The position numbers and the translations under genes were made by a program. Below the pieces are notes generated by a model. That model did not search any database, was not told where the DNA came from, and saw nothing but the letters and a program-made list of their open reading frames with translations. Below are positions 1-8,188 of a stretch of DNA of 64,000 nt, in pieces. Source of the DNA: Scytonema sp035967975. Its GTDB lineage: Bacteria; Cyanobacteriota; Cyanobacteriia; Cyanobacteriales; Nostocaceae. The stretch lies in assembly GCA_035967975.1 (NCBI GenBank), contig JAWQFQ010000001.1, forward strand, positions 62,001 to 126,000, given 5' to 3'. Numbering within the stretch: position 1 is the stretch's first letter; every line of letters begins with the position of its first letter.

Positions 1-282
1 TACATCATCATGAAGGGCTTCCATCCCACACCGAATTGAAGTACCCATACCTTCTGACCAGCGATGGTTTTCAACAATTCGGACATTATATAACTCCGCT
101 TCTGGTCGAATACGGTCAGCGTATGCTCCCAGGACAACGACAATGGGGTTGCAGACTGAAGCAACCGCCACCTCAACCATATGACGAAGCAAGCTCTGCT
201 GTTGATACTGTAGCAATTGCTTTGGTGTACCCATACGAGTGGATGCACCCGCCGCTAGTAAAATCAAACCAATATCGAACAT
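1..282 (-). CDS. MobA/MocA-like molybdenum cofactor nucleotidyltransferase, 3' end outside window
   Basis: Translating the minus strand from an ATG at 282 gives an open frame to the window edge (94 codons, no stop). It begins MFDIGLILLAAGASTRMG, the LAAGxSxRMG nucleotide-binding loop of MobA/MocA-type nucleotidyltransferases, followed by PKQLL and the strand-helix pattern VVVLGAYADRI expected of the family. These enzymes attach CMP or GMP to molybdopterin. The gene is the last visible member of a minus-strand run that encodes a molybdenum hydroxylase, which fits cofactor maturation for that enzyme. A 142-bp gap holding a dispersed palindromic repeat separates it from the upstream xdhC-like gene. 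Only the N-terminal half or so is visible, so CMP versus GMP specificity cannot be judged. Confidence 0.85.
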   Translation of the reverse strand, partial: MFDIGLILLAAGASTRMGTPKQLLQYQQQSLLRHMVEVAVASVCNPIVVVLGAYADRIRPEAELYNVRIVENHRWSEGMGTSIRCGMEALHDDV

Positions 283-354
283 TAGATATGTTGCTCGGTT
301 AAAGATTTATCTCAGTATATAACTAGTATTTGATACTTTTCAATACGGTATTGA

Positions 355-409
355 TTTTTAACCCGTTTTAACGGGTTTGAGCTTTAAGCCCGAATTTTAA
401 TTCAGGGCG
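355..409. repeat. Dispersed palindromic doublet, copy 1
   Basis: Two adjacent hairpins lie in the gap between the xdhC-like and MobA-like genes. The first is AACCCGTTTTAACGGGTT. The second starts GCCCGAATTT and closes with ATTCAGGGC. Near-identical copies lie at 35096-35149 and, inverted, at 60114-60171. It is intergenic each time, so it is a small dispersed repeat and may also end transcription. Confidence 0.75.
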
Positions 410-424
410 ATCGCGAAATTTTCG

Positions 425-1582
425 TTAAATTGATACCAGAGGTGTACGTTCATCGTTCTGAGAATGAATAGGTCTAGTGCGCTCTCTAAGAGAACTACCA
501 CCCCGATGAGCAACAACACCTTGAATTTCAGTGACAATTGAAAGAGCAATTTCTTCAGGAGTATTAGCACCTATGTCGAGACCAACCGGACCATAAAGGT
601 GATGCAATTGGTCTGGTGTAAGCATAACTCCAGAAGCTTGTAAGTCTTGAAGCAATCGCTCTCGTCGAGTTTTCGGTCCTAGCAAACCAATATACTGTAG
701 AGGGGACAATAGTAAAGTTCTCAAAAGTTCTAAATCATTAAGGTATTTATGGGTCATCACTACAGCAACCATGCGTGAATTGAAGTTGAGATGTGATTCA
801 AGGTTTTCTGGATCGCAAAAAATGATACAATCGGCGTTGGGAAAATGATCGCGATTTGTGTAACCCGGTCGATTATCAATGACTGTCACATGCCAACCAA
901 GTTGTTTAGCAAAATCAACAACCGGAATGGCATCGTAACCTGCACCAAATACTAGCAAAGGGAGGGGCGGTTGAATAACTTCCAGAAGGGCTTCAACACA
1001 TCCGTTAACGAGGGAATAAGATTCGACACGCGATCGCCCGTTTTTGATAACCTGTTGAGCATCTTGCAACACCTTTTGAACCAACTCACGGTCTTTAATA
1101 TCGGTGGCTACAGCACCATCTTGTTTCAAAAACAACCGAGAGGCAACTTTTACTTGAGTTTCTCCCTGAACATGAAAGATAGTTGCGATCGCGCCGGATT
1201 GATTTTGAAGAAAACACTCAGCGATAAACTCAAGCTGACTGCTAGCAGAGGTGTCAGAGAGAGATTCAATTAATACATTGACAACTCCGTTACAGCCAAG
1301 ACCAAAGCCCCACACAATATCCTCGCTAGATGTTGTATCATATTGTACAACGATTGGCTCACTAGAGTAAAACATTAACGGTTGCGAGCGCTCAAAGACA
1401 TTGCCTTCCAAACAACCACCACTGATAGCACCAATCATTTGACCGTTATCGGTAAGCAACATCCGTGCTCCCGGTTTACGATATACTGAGCCACTCGTTT
1501 TAACAACAGTGGCGATCGCACTACGTTGACCAGATAATTTGCATTGCTGGAAGGTTTTTAGAATATTTTGAAGTTCTTTCAT
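425..1582 (-). CDS. xdhC: XdhC/CoxI family protein (molybdenum hydroxylase maturation)
   Basis: 385 residues. The N-terminal third matches the XdhC/CoxI domain: TSGSVYRKPGARML, then GAISGGCLEGNVF, the conserved SGGCLE box. The C-terminal half is a Rossmann domain with VFGAGYDAIPVV (GxGxxA loop) and later GLLGPKTRRERLL and a DIGANTPEEIALSIVTEI ending. Proteins of this family bind the sulfurated molybdopterin cofactor and insert it into xanthine dehydrogenase or aldehyde oxidoreductase; E. coli PaoD is the relevant comparison. The gene lies 27 bp downstream of the molybdopterin-binding subunit on the same strand. Its ATG has GAGG just upstream. It looks intact and of usual length. Confidence 0.9.
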   Translation of the reverse strand: MKELQNILKTFQQCKLSGQRSAIATVVKTSGSVYRKPGARMLLTDNGQMIGAISGGCLEGNVFERSQPLMFYSSEPIVVQYDTTSSEDIVWGFGLGCNGVVNVLIESLSDTSASSQLEFIAECFLQNQSGAIATIFHVQGETQVKVASRLFLKQDGAVATDIKDRELVQKVLQDAQQVIKNGRSRVESYSLVNGCVEALLEVIQPPLPLLVFGAGYDAIPVVDFAKQLGWHVTVIDNRPGYTNRDHFPNADCIIFCDPENLESHLNFNSRMVAVVMTHKYLNDLELLRTLLLSPLQYIGLLGPKTRRERLLQDLQASGVMLTPDQLHHLYGPVGLDIGANTPEEIALSIVTEIQGVVAHRGGSSLRERTRPIHSQNDERTPLVSI

Positions 1583-1609
1583 TTCCTCAATGATAAAAAG
1601 ACATAGACC

Positions 1610-3922
1610 CTATAGCAGCTTATCTGGGGTAATTGGTAAGTCACGAATGCGCTTCCCAGTAGCATGATATATGGCATTGGCGATCGCACCTGCAACACCA
1701 GTAACGCCAATTTCTCCAATACCACGTATCCCCAAGGGACTGATGTGTGGATCGGGTTTGTCAGTAAACAGCACTTCTATTTCTCCGATATCAGCATGAA
1801 CCGGCACATGGTAATCAGCCAAGTTCCGTACAATAAGGCGACCGCTTTGGGGGTCAAGAACAGTCTCTTCCATTAACGCCATCCCTATCCCAAAGATGAC
1901 TCCACCCATAATCTGGCTGCGTGCAGTTTTGTAATTAAGAATACGTCCGGCATCGATTGCACTAACAACACGGCTGACTCGTACCCGACCTAAACGGGGA
2001 TTAACACGCACCTCCACGAATTGTGCGCCAAAGGATTGAAACGCATATTGCTGCAAATCGGCATTTTCATCTTTGCCAACACAGATTCTAACAGATGGGT
2101 TGCGTCCTTCTTGTTGAGTTTCCATAGAAGCAGTGTTTGCCGTTGCTTCTATTTCAACCATCGGTAAGTTATTGCGTTGAAGAATTTCTGCGTAGGTTTC
2201 ACCTCTTGATGTATCACCTTTCAGAAAGACTCGTCCATTTGCAGTTGTAACATCTGCTGGTGCGACTCCATACAAAGGGGAGGTGCGATGCAAAAGTGCC
2301 AATTCAATCACCCGATTCCGCACTGCTTCTGCTGCTCCAGCTACCGCAGGTCCGACGCTGGCTGCTGATTGCGAGCCACCAGCAACAGGAGCATTCGGCA
2401 TTGACGAATCACCCAGTTTGAACTCAATTCTTTCAACGGGAAGCCCGAGCACATCAGCAGCAATCTGGGTCATAACAGTGTAAGTGCCAGTACCGATATC
2501 ATGTGTTGCACTCGATACCACAGCCCGTCCATCAGCAAATATCTGCGCTTTTGCCGACGCAGGAGAGCGGTATGCGGGGAAAGTTGCGGTTGCCATTCCC
2601 CAACCGATGATATCATCGCCATCCCGCATTGAGCCGGGAGTAGGATTTCTGCGTGACCAGCCGAATCGTTCTGCCCCCATGCGGTAGCACTCCTTGAGGT
2701 GCTTGCTTGACCACGGTTTACCTGTCTGCGGATTCACATCAGCATGGTTGATCAGACGAAGTTCGACGGGATCGATTTTTAATGCATACGCTAGCTCGTC
2801 CATTGCCGCTTCCAGCGCAAACATGCAAGGTGCCTCTCCGGGTGCCCGCATGGCAGTTGGTGTGCCCGTATTGACTTGGACAAGATTGTGCTTGACTTCT
2901 AGATTAGGAGATGCATACAGACTGCGAGTTGTCAATCCGCAAGGTTCTACGTGTTCATCAACCTTAGATGTTTGTGAAGTTGTTATGTGCTGAATTGCGG
3001 TGAGTTCCCCATGACGTCTCGCGCTTAGGGTAATTTGCTGGATAGTGCGCGGACGGTGACCGCAGGAGGTAAAAGTCTGCTGGCGTGTTATAACAAGTTT
3101 GACTGGACGCCCCGTTTTACGTGCCGCGATCGCTGCCAATATCGGATGCCACCACGTCCACCCTTTACAACCAAATCCACCACCAAGGAAATGCGAGATG
3201 ATACGTACGTTTTCGCTCTCGATCCCAAGGGTATAAGCTACCACTTGTTGAGTACCAAAGACCCACTGTGTTGCATCATAAATCGTGAGACAATCTCCAT
3301 CCCATACAGCTGTAGATGCGCTGGGCTCCATTGGATTGTGATGTTCGATAGGAGTTGTGTAAGTTGCCTCCACATTAACATCTGCCTCAGCAATCGCTGT
3401 TTTGACATCGCCTCGCTGTATTTGCAACTCTTCTCCAAAGAAGTTAGAGGGTTGATAGGCTTGCGATAACCCCTGTTCTATTTCGATAGTTGGCTGTTCT
3501 TCTTCATAAGTGACCTCAATTAACGAGGCTGCATACTGAGCCTGCTCTAGCGTTTGAGCAACGACAATCCCAATGTTTTGCCCATCGTAGTGAACTTGGT
3601 CAGATTGTAGTGGCACAAACTTTTCACCAGGCTTGCCTTTAAACGGGTTTCCACCTTCAAATTCATTAAGTTTTGGGGCATTCAAATGCGTAATAACACT
3701 TATAACACCAGGAGCGTTCTCTATATTCGTAGTATCTATTGTAACAATACGACCTTTAGCGATAGTGCTTTGGATTAATACGGCATGAGCTAGATTCTCT
3801 AAGGGAAATTCTGCTGAGTAACGCGCTGCTCCCATGACCTTAAGCCGTCCGTCAACGCGGTCGATTGGCTTCCCGACAACTTGCTCCCTTGCTTGTGTAG
3901 GCGAACTGACACCTGTGCTCAT
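1610..3922 (-). CDS. paoC: Molybdopterin-binding subunit of aldehyde oxidoreductase (PaoC-like)
   Basis: 770 residues, the large catalytic subunit of a three-subunit molybdenum hydroxylase. Visible family signatures are the N-terminal IDRVDGRLKVMGAARYSAE segment, the cofactor-binding LGGGFGCKGWTWW, TAMRAPGEAPCMFALE, AGGSQSAASVGPAVAGAAEA, and the C-terminal GIGEIGVTG, whose glutamate (about E737) is the expected active-site base. The short W-rich loop and three-gene layout resemble E. coli PaoC/YagR more than xanthine dehydrogenase, so oxidation of aldehydes is the likelier reaction; substrate is inferred. The ATG lies 2 bp after the upstream subunit's stop, with GAGG before it, so the two are probably translationally coupled. 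Confidence 0.9.
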   Translation of the reverse strand: MSTGVSSPTQAREQVVGKPIDRVDGRLKVMGAARYSAEFPLENLAHAVLIQSTIAKGRIVTIDTTNIENAPGVISVITHLNAPKLNEFEGGNPFKGKPGEKFVPLQSDQVHYDGQNIGIVVAQTLEQAQYAASLIEVTYEEEQPTIEIEQGLSQAYQPSNFFGEELQIQRGDVKTAIAEADVNVEATYTTPIEHHNPMEPSASTAVWDGDCLTIYDATQWVFGTQQVVAYTLGIESENVRIISHFLGGGFGCKGWTWWHPILAAIAARKTGRPVKLVITRQQTFTSCGHRPRTIQQITLSARRHGELTAIQHITTSQTSKVDEHVEPCGLTTRSLYASPNLEVKHNLVQVNTGTPTAMRAPGEAPCMFALEAAMDELAYALKIDPVELRLINHADVNPQTGKPWSSKHLKECYRMGAERFGWSRRNPTPGSMRDGDDIIGWGMATATFPAYRSPASAKAQIFADGRAVVSSATHDIGTGTYTVMTQIAADVLGLPVERIEFKLGDSSMPNAPVAGGSQSAASVGPAVAGAAEAVRNRVIELALLHRTSPLYGVAPADVTTANGRVFLKGDTSRGETYAEILQRNNLPMVEIEATANTASMETQQEGRNPSVRICVGKDENADLQQYAFQSFGAQFVEVRVNPRLGRVRVSRVVSAIDAGRILNYKTARSQIMGGVIFGIGMALMEETVLDPQSGRLIVRNLADYHVPVHADIGEIEVLFTDKPDPHISPLGIRGIGEIGVTGVAGAIANAIYHATGKRIRDLPITPDKLL

Positions 3923-3924
3923 AA

Positions 3925-4917
3925 TTAACCTCTTTCCATTGCTGCTACTGTCTTCAAAGCATCCTCTAAAGTCCGCTTTGCTAATTCAACTTTGAAATGA
4001 TTGTGCCGACGCGGGTTAGCTGCTTGCATTGCTGCATCAGCTGCTCTTGCGAAAGTCTCTTCGTTAGCTCTTGCACCAACTAACACCTGTTCTGCTTCTT
4101 GCGATCGCCAAGGTTTAGTACCAACTCCGCCCAAAGCAACCCGCGCATTGTTAATGACTTCACCCTCTATTTCAAGAACCACGGCAGCGGACACGAGGGC
4201 AAAGGCATAGGAGGCGCGGTCTCGTACTTTCAAGTAGTGCGATCGCTTAGCAAAGGGCATGGGAGGTAGATCGACTGCTACAATCATCTCGTCATGTTCG
4301 AGCACCGTTTCTAGATGGGGTGTATCACCAGGTAGCAAGTGAAAGTCTGCAATGGGAATGCTGCGCTCACCTCTAGTCGATCTCGTTTGTATAACTGCAT
4401 CAAGTGCAGCTAGCGCAACGCACATATCACTAGGGTGCGTGGCAATACAGTGTTCGCTGCCACCGAGAATTGCATGGGTGCGGTTAAAGCCGTTGAGTGC
4501 AGCACACCCAGATCCAGGCTGGCGTTTGTTGCAGGCGAAGGCAGTATCGTGAAAGTAAGAGCAACGGGTTCGTTGCATGAGGTTACCACCTATAGTTGCC
4601 ATGTTTCTCAGTTGGGCGCTAGCTCCAGCGAGAATAGCTTCTGACAAAACAGGATAGCGATCGCAAACGAGGGAATGGTAAGCTACATCACTATTGCGTG
4701 CAGTTGCGCCGATGCGAATCCCACCATCGTTATTGGTGACAACTTCAGTTGCGCTGAGTCGGCGAATGTCCACAAGTTGACTGGGTGTGTGTACACCTTC
4801 CTTCATCAAATCAAGCATATTCGTACCACCCGCAATAAACATAGCTCCTGGTTCGCGGGTGATAATTGCGATCGCGTCATCTTGATTTGCAGCACGGACA
4901 TAAGTAAATGGCTGCAT
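3925..4917 (-). CDS. paoB: FAD-binding subunit of aldehyde oxidoreductase (PaoB-like)
   Basis: 330 residues of the FAD-binding CO-dehydrogenase flavoprotein family. FAD signatures are FIAGGTNMLDLMKEG near residue 30 and MATIGGNLMQRTRCSYF near 110. After the second motif come several cysteines (RTRCSYF, AFACNKR, GSGCAAL, EHCIATHPSD), the pattern that gives PaoB an extra [4Fe-4S] cluster not present in xanthine dehydrogenase FAD subunits. It would pass electrons from the [2Fe-2S] subunit to FAD and then to an acceptor. The ATG starts 5 bp after the paoA-like stop, and GAGGT precedes it. Intact. Confidence 0.9.
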   Translation of the reverse strand: MQPFTYVRAANQDDAIAIITREPGAMFIAGGTNMLDLMKEGVHTPSQLVDIRRLSATEVVTNNDGGIRIGATARNSDVAYHSLVCDRYPVLSEAILAGASAQLRNMATIGGNLMQRTRCSYFHDTAFACNKRQPGSGCAALNGFNRTHAILGGSEHCIATHPSDMCVALAALDAVIQTRSTRGERSIPIADFHLLPGDTPHLETVLEHDEMIVAVDLPPMPFAKRSHYLKVRDRASYAFALVSAAVVLEIEGEVINNARVALGGVGTKPWRSQEAEQVLVGARANEETFARAADAAMQAANPRRHNHFKVELAKRTLEDALKTVAAMERG

Positions 4918-4922
4918 TGGTG

Positions 4923-5489
4923 CTACCTCACTTCACTAGTTTGATGTGTTACGGCATTGTCCCGTACTTCACGGATTGCTGCTAATATATTCAAATAAGC
5001 GCCGCAGCGACAGATGTTACCACTCATTTGTTCGCTAATATCGGCATCAGTTTCGGCGTGTCCTTCCGCCAGCAATCCTACAGCAGACACAATCTGTCCT
5101 GGAGTGCAGTAACCGCATTGAAAACCATCGTGCTGGATAAAAGCAGCTTGCATAGGGTGTAAGTCTTCGCCATCAGCTAACCCCTCAATCGTCGTAATTT
5201 GCTCCCCCTCGTAGGAAACAGCTAGCGCTAGACAAGAGTTGATGCGGTGACCTTCAACCAGTACAGTACAGGCACCACATTGCCCATGATCGCAGCCCTT
5301 TTTCGTACCTGTCAAACCGATGTATTCCCGAAGCGCATCCAGTAGAGTCACACGCGGATCGATTTGCAAACTATGTTCTGTACCATTAATATGTAATTTG
5401 ACCAAAACGGTTCCTACACCGGGCGTAGGGGCAGCAGGTGCCGATTTTGGTAAAGGGATTTGGTCGAGTATTGAGAAGCGATCGCTCAA
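4923..5489 (-). CDS. paoA: [2Fe-2S] subunit of aldehyde oxidoreductase (PaoA-like)
   Basis: 188 residues. A plant-type ferredoxin domain carries C66, C71, C74 and C86 (GCDHGQCGACTVL plus NSCLALA), followed by the helical [2Fe-2S]-binding domain with C125, C128, C160 and C162 (GFQCGYCTPGQ, SGNICRCGAY). It is the small electron-transfer subunit and first gene of the operon. The start is a TTG with AGGAG about 9 bp upstream; no better ATG is in frame. E. coli PaoA has a Tat signal that sends the enzyme to the periplasm, but no twin-arginine signal is visible here, so this enzyme is predicted to be cytoplasmic. Confidence 0.9.
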   Translation of the reverse strand: MSDRFSILDQIPLPKSAPAAPTPGVGTVLVKLHINGTEHSLQIDPRVTLLDALREYIGLTGTKKGCDHGQCGACTVLVEGHRINSCLALAVSYEGEQITTIEGLADGEDLHPMQAAFIQHDGFQCGYCTPGQIVSAVGLLAEGHAETDADISEQMSGNICRCGAYLNILAAIREVRDNAVTHQTSEVR

Positions 5490-5906
5490 AACGAATTTCT
5501 CCTGGTATCTTCTCTACTAATTCCGGCAGGATTCCTGTTCTTTGACCAAATCTTCTTCTAGAGAAGAGAGGAAAAAGAACAGCTTCCTACTTATCTGTGA
5601 CACTGCTGCACATAGCTTTGTACTCCGTTTCAGTAATATAACTTTGGACGGAGTAAATTGCCCTAAGCAATGCCAGTTATGGTTATATACTTTAAGCGGT
5701 CGGCTTTGTTGCTATTAGCTAGGAGCCAAAAACTTATAGCTCATAAATTCTAGCTAAATCGAAAGCTCAGTTTCCGTGCAAAGTATACATTGACACATTT
5801 AGGTTGAACAGCTGCTGTGTTCCTCTTATTTTTGCTGTCTTTGATCCAATTTGGCTCTATCTTTATGAATATTCTTTTTGGTGAAGTTCACCGCCAGCAA
5901 AAAGAC
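5490..5906. other. Intergenic region upstream of the molybdenum hydroxylase operon
   Basis: 417 bp between two minus-strand genes. It must hold the promoter of the pao-like operon. I see AT-rich stretches but no box good enough to name and no credible gene. Confidence 0.5.
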
Positions 5907-6449
5907 CTAAGACTTATCTTTAGTAATATCTTTTTGATGGATAACGTAGCATATTCCATCTAGACCAAAGCAATGAATTTTTTTCTCATACTCAAAGCCA
6001 GCTTTTTCCATGACTCGGACAGAAGCGCGATTTTCGGGTAATGCAAGGGCAATAATCCGTCTCAATCCAGACTTGCTCAATCCAAAGTCAATTGCTGCTT
6101 TTACTGCTTTCGTTGCAATTCCTCTGCCCCAGTAATCTTTAGCTAAACCGTAAAGAACTTCAATATCGTTCATTTCATCTAGGTAGCGAAGACCACAATA
6201 ACCAATCATTTGCGAAGACAAATTTTCCTCAATAGCCCAAACCCCATAGCCATAAGTATTCCAATGTTCAATGAAGGATATGAGCGCCTTTTCTACATTT
6301 TCTCGTGAGATGCGAGCACCGCGACTTGGAAGAAATTGAGTGACTACAGGATCTGACCAAATTGCTGCAAGTGCATCTAGGTCAGATATTTGGAAAGGTC
6401 GCATGGTAAAATCATCAATCTGTAAAATCTTTTCGTTAACTTGGATCAT
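5907..6449 (-). CDS. GNAT family N-acetyltransferase (RimJ-like)
   Basis: 180 residues. It follows the RimJ/RimL-type GNAT pattern: an N-terminal strand DFTMRPFQISDLDALAAIWSD, a middle MIGYCGLRYLDE, the acetyl-CoA loop YWGRGIATKAVKAAI (Q/RxxGxG/A variant, about residues 110-125), and RIIALALPENRASVRVMEKAGFE, the conserved N-x-x-S-x-x-x-x-E-K-x-G-F. The substrate amine is unknown; members of this group modify ribosomal proteins, antibiotics or small metabolites. It stands alone between the pao-like operon and a stretch of gene relics. Confidence 0.88.
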   Translation of the reverse strand: MIQVNEKILQIDDFTMRPFQISDLDALAAIWSDPVVTQFLPSRGARISRENVEKALISFIEHWNTYGYGVWAIEENLSSQMIGYCGLRYLDEMNDIEVLYGLAKDYWGRGIATKAVKAAIDFGLSKSGLRRIIALALPENRASVRVMEKAGFEYEKKIHCFGLDGICYVIHQKDITKDKS

Positions 6450-6471
6450 AACTGTATCGTCTCCAGTTAAT

Positions 6472-6600
6472 GTACAATCGTTGGACGACTATCAGGCTAT
6501 GGAAGGACCCAACCCAGAATGCTATGAATACCGTAACAGAGAAATTATTACTATGTCGGGAGGTTCTCAAGCCCACAGTGCGATCGCGGAGCGTGCGCCT
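6472..6600 (+). pseudogene. Uma2-family endonuclease, N-terminal relic
   Basis: The reading LDDYQAMEGPNPECYEYRN followed by REIITMSGGSQAHSAIAE matches the start of Uma2 nucleases, where a Y-x-G/N-x-I-x-x-M-x-G pattern is followed by HxxI. Nothing downstream continues the family and the frame has no good start, so this is a fragment of about 40 codons. An intact family member is at 24820-25443. Confidence 0.6.
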
Positions 6601-6643
6601 CGCGCAATCGGATAGTTTGACGCACAACACGAGATAGGAGAAG

Positions 6644-6700
6644 CTACAGCCCATTGCCAATTAAAATGAATGGTGCCCAGTAATAAGGATGTACATAAGT
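6644..6700 (-). pseudogene. Relic of a TPR-CHAT protein C-terminus
   Basis: Read on the minus strand, this encodes TYVHPYYWAPFILIGNGL followed by a stop. It is nearly identical, in DNA and in its final residues and stop position, to the end of the 1417-residue CHAT protein at 25745-29998 (AHPYYWAPFILIGNGL). Only about 19 codons survive, 19 kb away from the intact copy. Confidence 0.8.
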
Positions 6701-6861
6701 GTGTCTGGCATCGGCTCTTAACATTGCTATTGGCTGACTCTTAAGCGCGATCGCTCTCCAAACCGACTCAAAACCCAAACACCTAAAACCCGTCCTTTAT
6801 GAAAGTCCTTTTTCCTTGCATTTAATTAAGATATGATCCGAGCAAGTAAATGATTTAAATT

Positions 6862-7257
6862 ATGACCAACGCACAACCGCCAAACGTTGAGGAGCGACTC
6901 AGCCGCCTAGAAAATCTGTTCGCTAACATTGGCGAAACAGTGTTAGCCCAAAATGACACCATTGATGTTCTGGTTGCTAACGTCCAGCAGTTAACAGAGA
7001 ACGTCAACGCTGTAACCAACCGAGTAGATATCTTAGCCATACAAGCCGAGCAAGACAGGCAACAAGCCGCAGTTGACCGCCAAACTTTTCACGAACGGAT
7101 GGACGCCCTTGCATCTGAAGCAGCCCAAGACCGAGCACAAGCAGCCCAAGACAGGCAGCTTGCAGCAATTGACCGCCAAGAATTCCGAACCGAGATTCGA
7201 CGGATTTGGGAATATTTGCGCGATAGGAATGGCGGTAGCAGTCCGCCAAGGGGCTAG
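6862..7257 (+). CDS. Coiled-coil protein of unknown function
   Basis: 131 residues, not assigned to a named family. The sequence is almost wholly heptad-like helix: NVEERLSRLENLFANIGET, then repeated units of VDRQTF / AQDRAQA / AQDRQLA / IDRQEF in the second half, ending in a basic WEYLRDRNGGSSPPRG tail. Short proteins with this A-Q-D-R-Q repeat are common in cyanobacteria and are often annotated as hypothetical. No signal peptide or membrane segment. The neighbours are relics and give no clue to function. Confidence 0.6.
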   Translation: MTNAQPPNVEERLSRLENLFANIGETVLAQNDTIDVLVANVQQLTENVNAVTNRVDILAIQAEQDRQQAAVDRQTFHERMDALASEAAQDRAQAAQDRQLAAIDRQEFRTEIRRIWEYLRDRNGGSSPPRG

Positions 7258-7398
7258 GACCTCTGCCTTCTGCCTTCTGAAGCAGCATGAAGGGCGGATA
7301 GCAACATTGGCTTCATAATATTATGTAGTATTTCATAGAGAAAAAGCCCAAACGCACAGTTACACGCAAACGCACCCTCGCAACTATTTAGGGTGCGT

Positions 7399-7812
7399 TC
7401 ACCAGCATTGTAGGAGTGAGATCACTCTAATAATTGAGCAGGAAATGTTAAAAACCGTTGGGATATTGCTTGTTGACTCACATTCAGAGAGCTTCTTACT
7501 TTCTATTGACTGATTATAATCTTTAATAGATTCTTCAACATTTCCTATTTCATGATGAGTAAATCCCCGATTGTGATAGGCAGCGGCAGATGCATTCATG
7601 CTAATGTTAATAGCTTGGTTGAAATCCTCAATTGCTCCCTGTGAATCTTTCAAAGCAGAACGAGCAAGTCCCCTGCTGTTGTATCCTCTAAATTCATTAG
7701 GTTCAATCTTAATTAAACTATCAAAATTATCAATAGCTCCTTTATGCTCTCCTATTTTATACAGTGCAACACCTCTCCAAAAGTAAGCATTTCTGGATAG
7801 CAGGGGAGACAT
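7399..7812 (-). CDS. Small TPR protein
   Basis: From the ATG at 7812 the product is 137 residues with about three tetratricopeptide units (AYFWRGVALYKIGEHKGAI, GYNSRGLARSALKDSQGAI, AYHNRGFTHHEIGNVEESI). Each has the W/N-x-G-x-A-x-x-x-x-G pattern of TPR helices, so it is a protein-protein contact module. The last 30 residues no longer look like TPR, so the 3' end may be degraded. An upstream in-frame ATG at 7854 would add residues outside the repeat pattern. There is no export signal, unlike the TPR proteins of the island further right. Confidence 0.6.
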   Translation of the reverse strand: MSPLLSRNAYFWRGVALYKIGEHKGAIDNFDSLIKIEPNEFRGYNSRGLARSALKDSQGAIEDFNQAINISMNASAAAYHNRGFTHHEIGNVEESIKDYNQSIESKKLSECESTSNIPTVFNISCSIIRVISLLQCW

Positions 7813-7854
7813 GATCGTCCTCAACAGACGTTCCGCGATCGCAATACAAAACAA

Positions 7855-8188
7855 AATCCCAGGCTCATCACCTAGGATTTTGCGCGTTTCAAATAATTTG
7901 TTTCAAATATTGACCCCGACAATTAATCGGGTAAAAGCAGTTGCTGTTTTTTGTGCTGCGTGTCTTTATACAAGACCCATTGATTCGTACAATACTTCCC
8001 CTACTCACGGGGTTGTTGCCAAATTGCCATATTGAGATTAGTGGTGCCAAAACTATGCCGCCCTAAGTTAAAACTTCCAATATGCATGAAAAATTAAGAG
8101 AGTCAAGACAGTTTGAGAAGTTACTCTCCAAACTTTTTGAAAAATTAGGAGAGTAAAGACAGTACGTTCGGTTACTGTTGGTCAATCG
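7855..8188. other. Intergenic region with a 25-bp imperfect direct repeat
   Basis: 334 bp without a credible gene. It holds two copies of a 25-bp sequence beginning GAAAAATTA and ending AAGACAGT, at 8088-8112 and 8139-8163, with two mismatches and a 51-bp period. They lie just downstream of the stop of the 8189 gene. Confidence 0.6.

Noticed and set aside
36..302. 88-codon plus-strand open frame at the left edge
   Set aside because: The opposite strand carries the MobA/MocA-like domain with a clear nucleotide-binding loop; this frame is its shadow.
3035..3469. 144-codon plus-strand open frame inside the paoC-like gene
   Set aside because: Antisense to conserved molybdopterin-binding motifs; no family pattern of its own.
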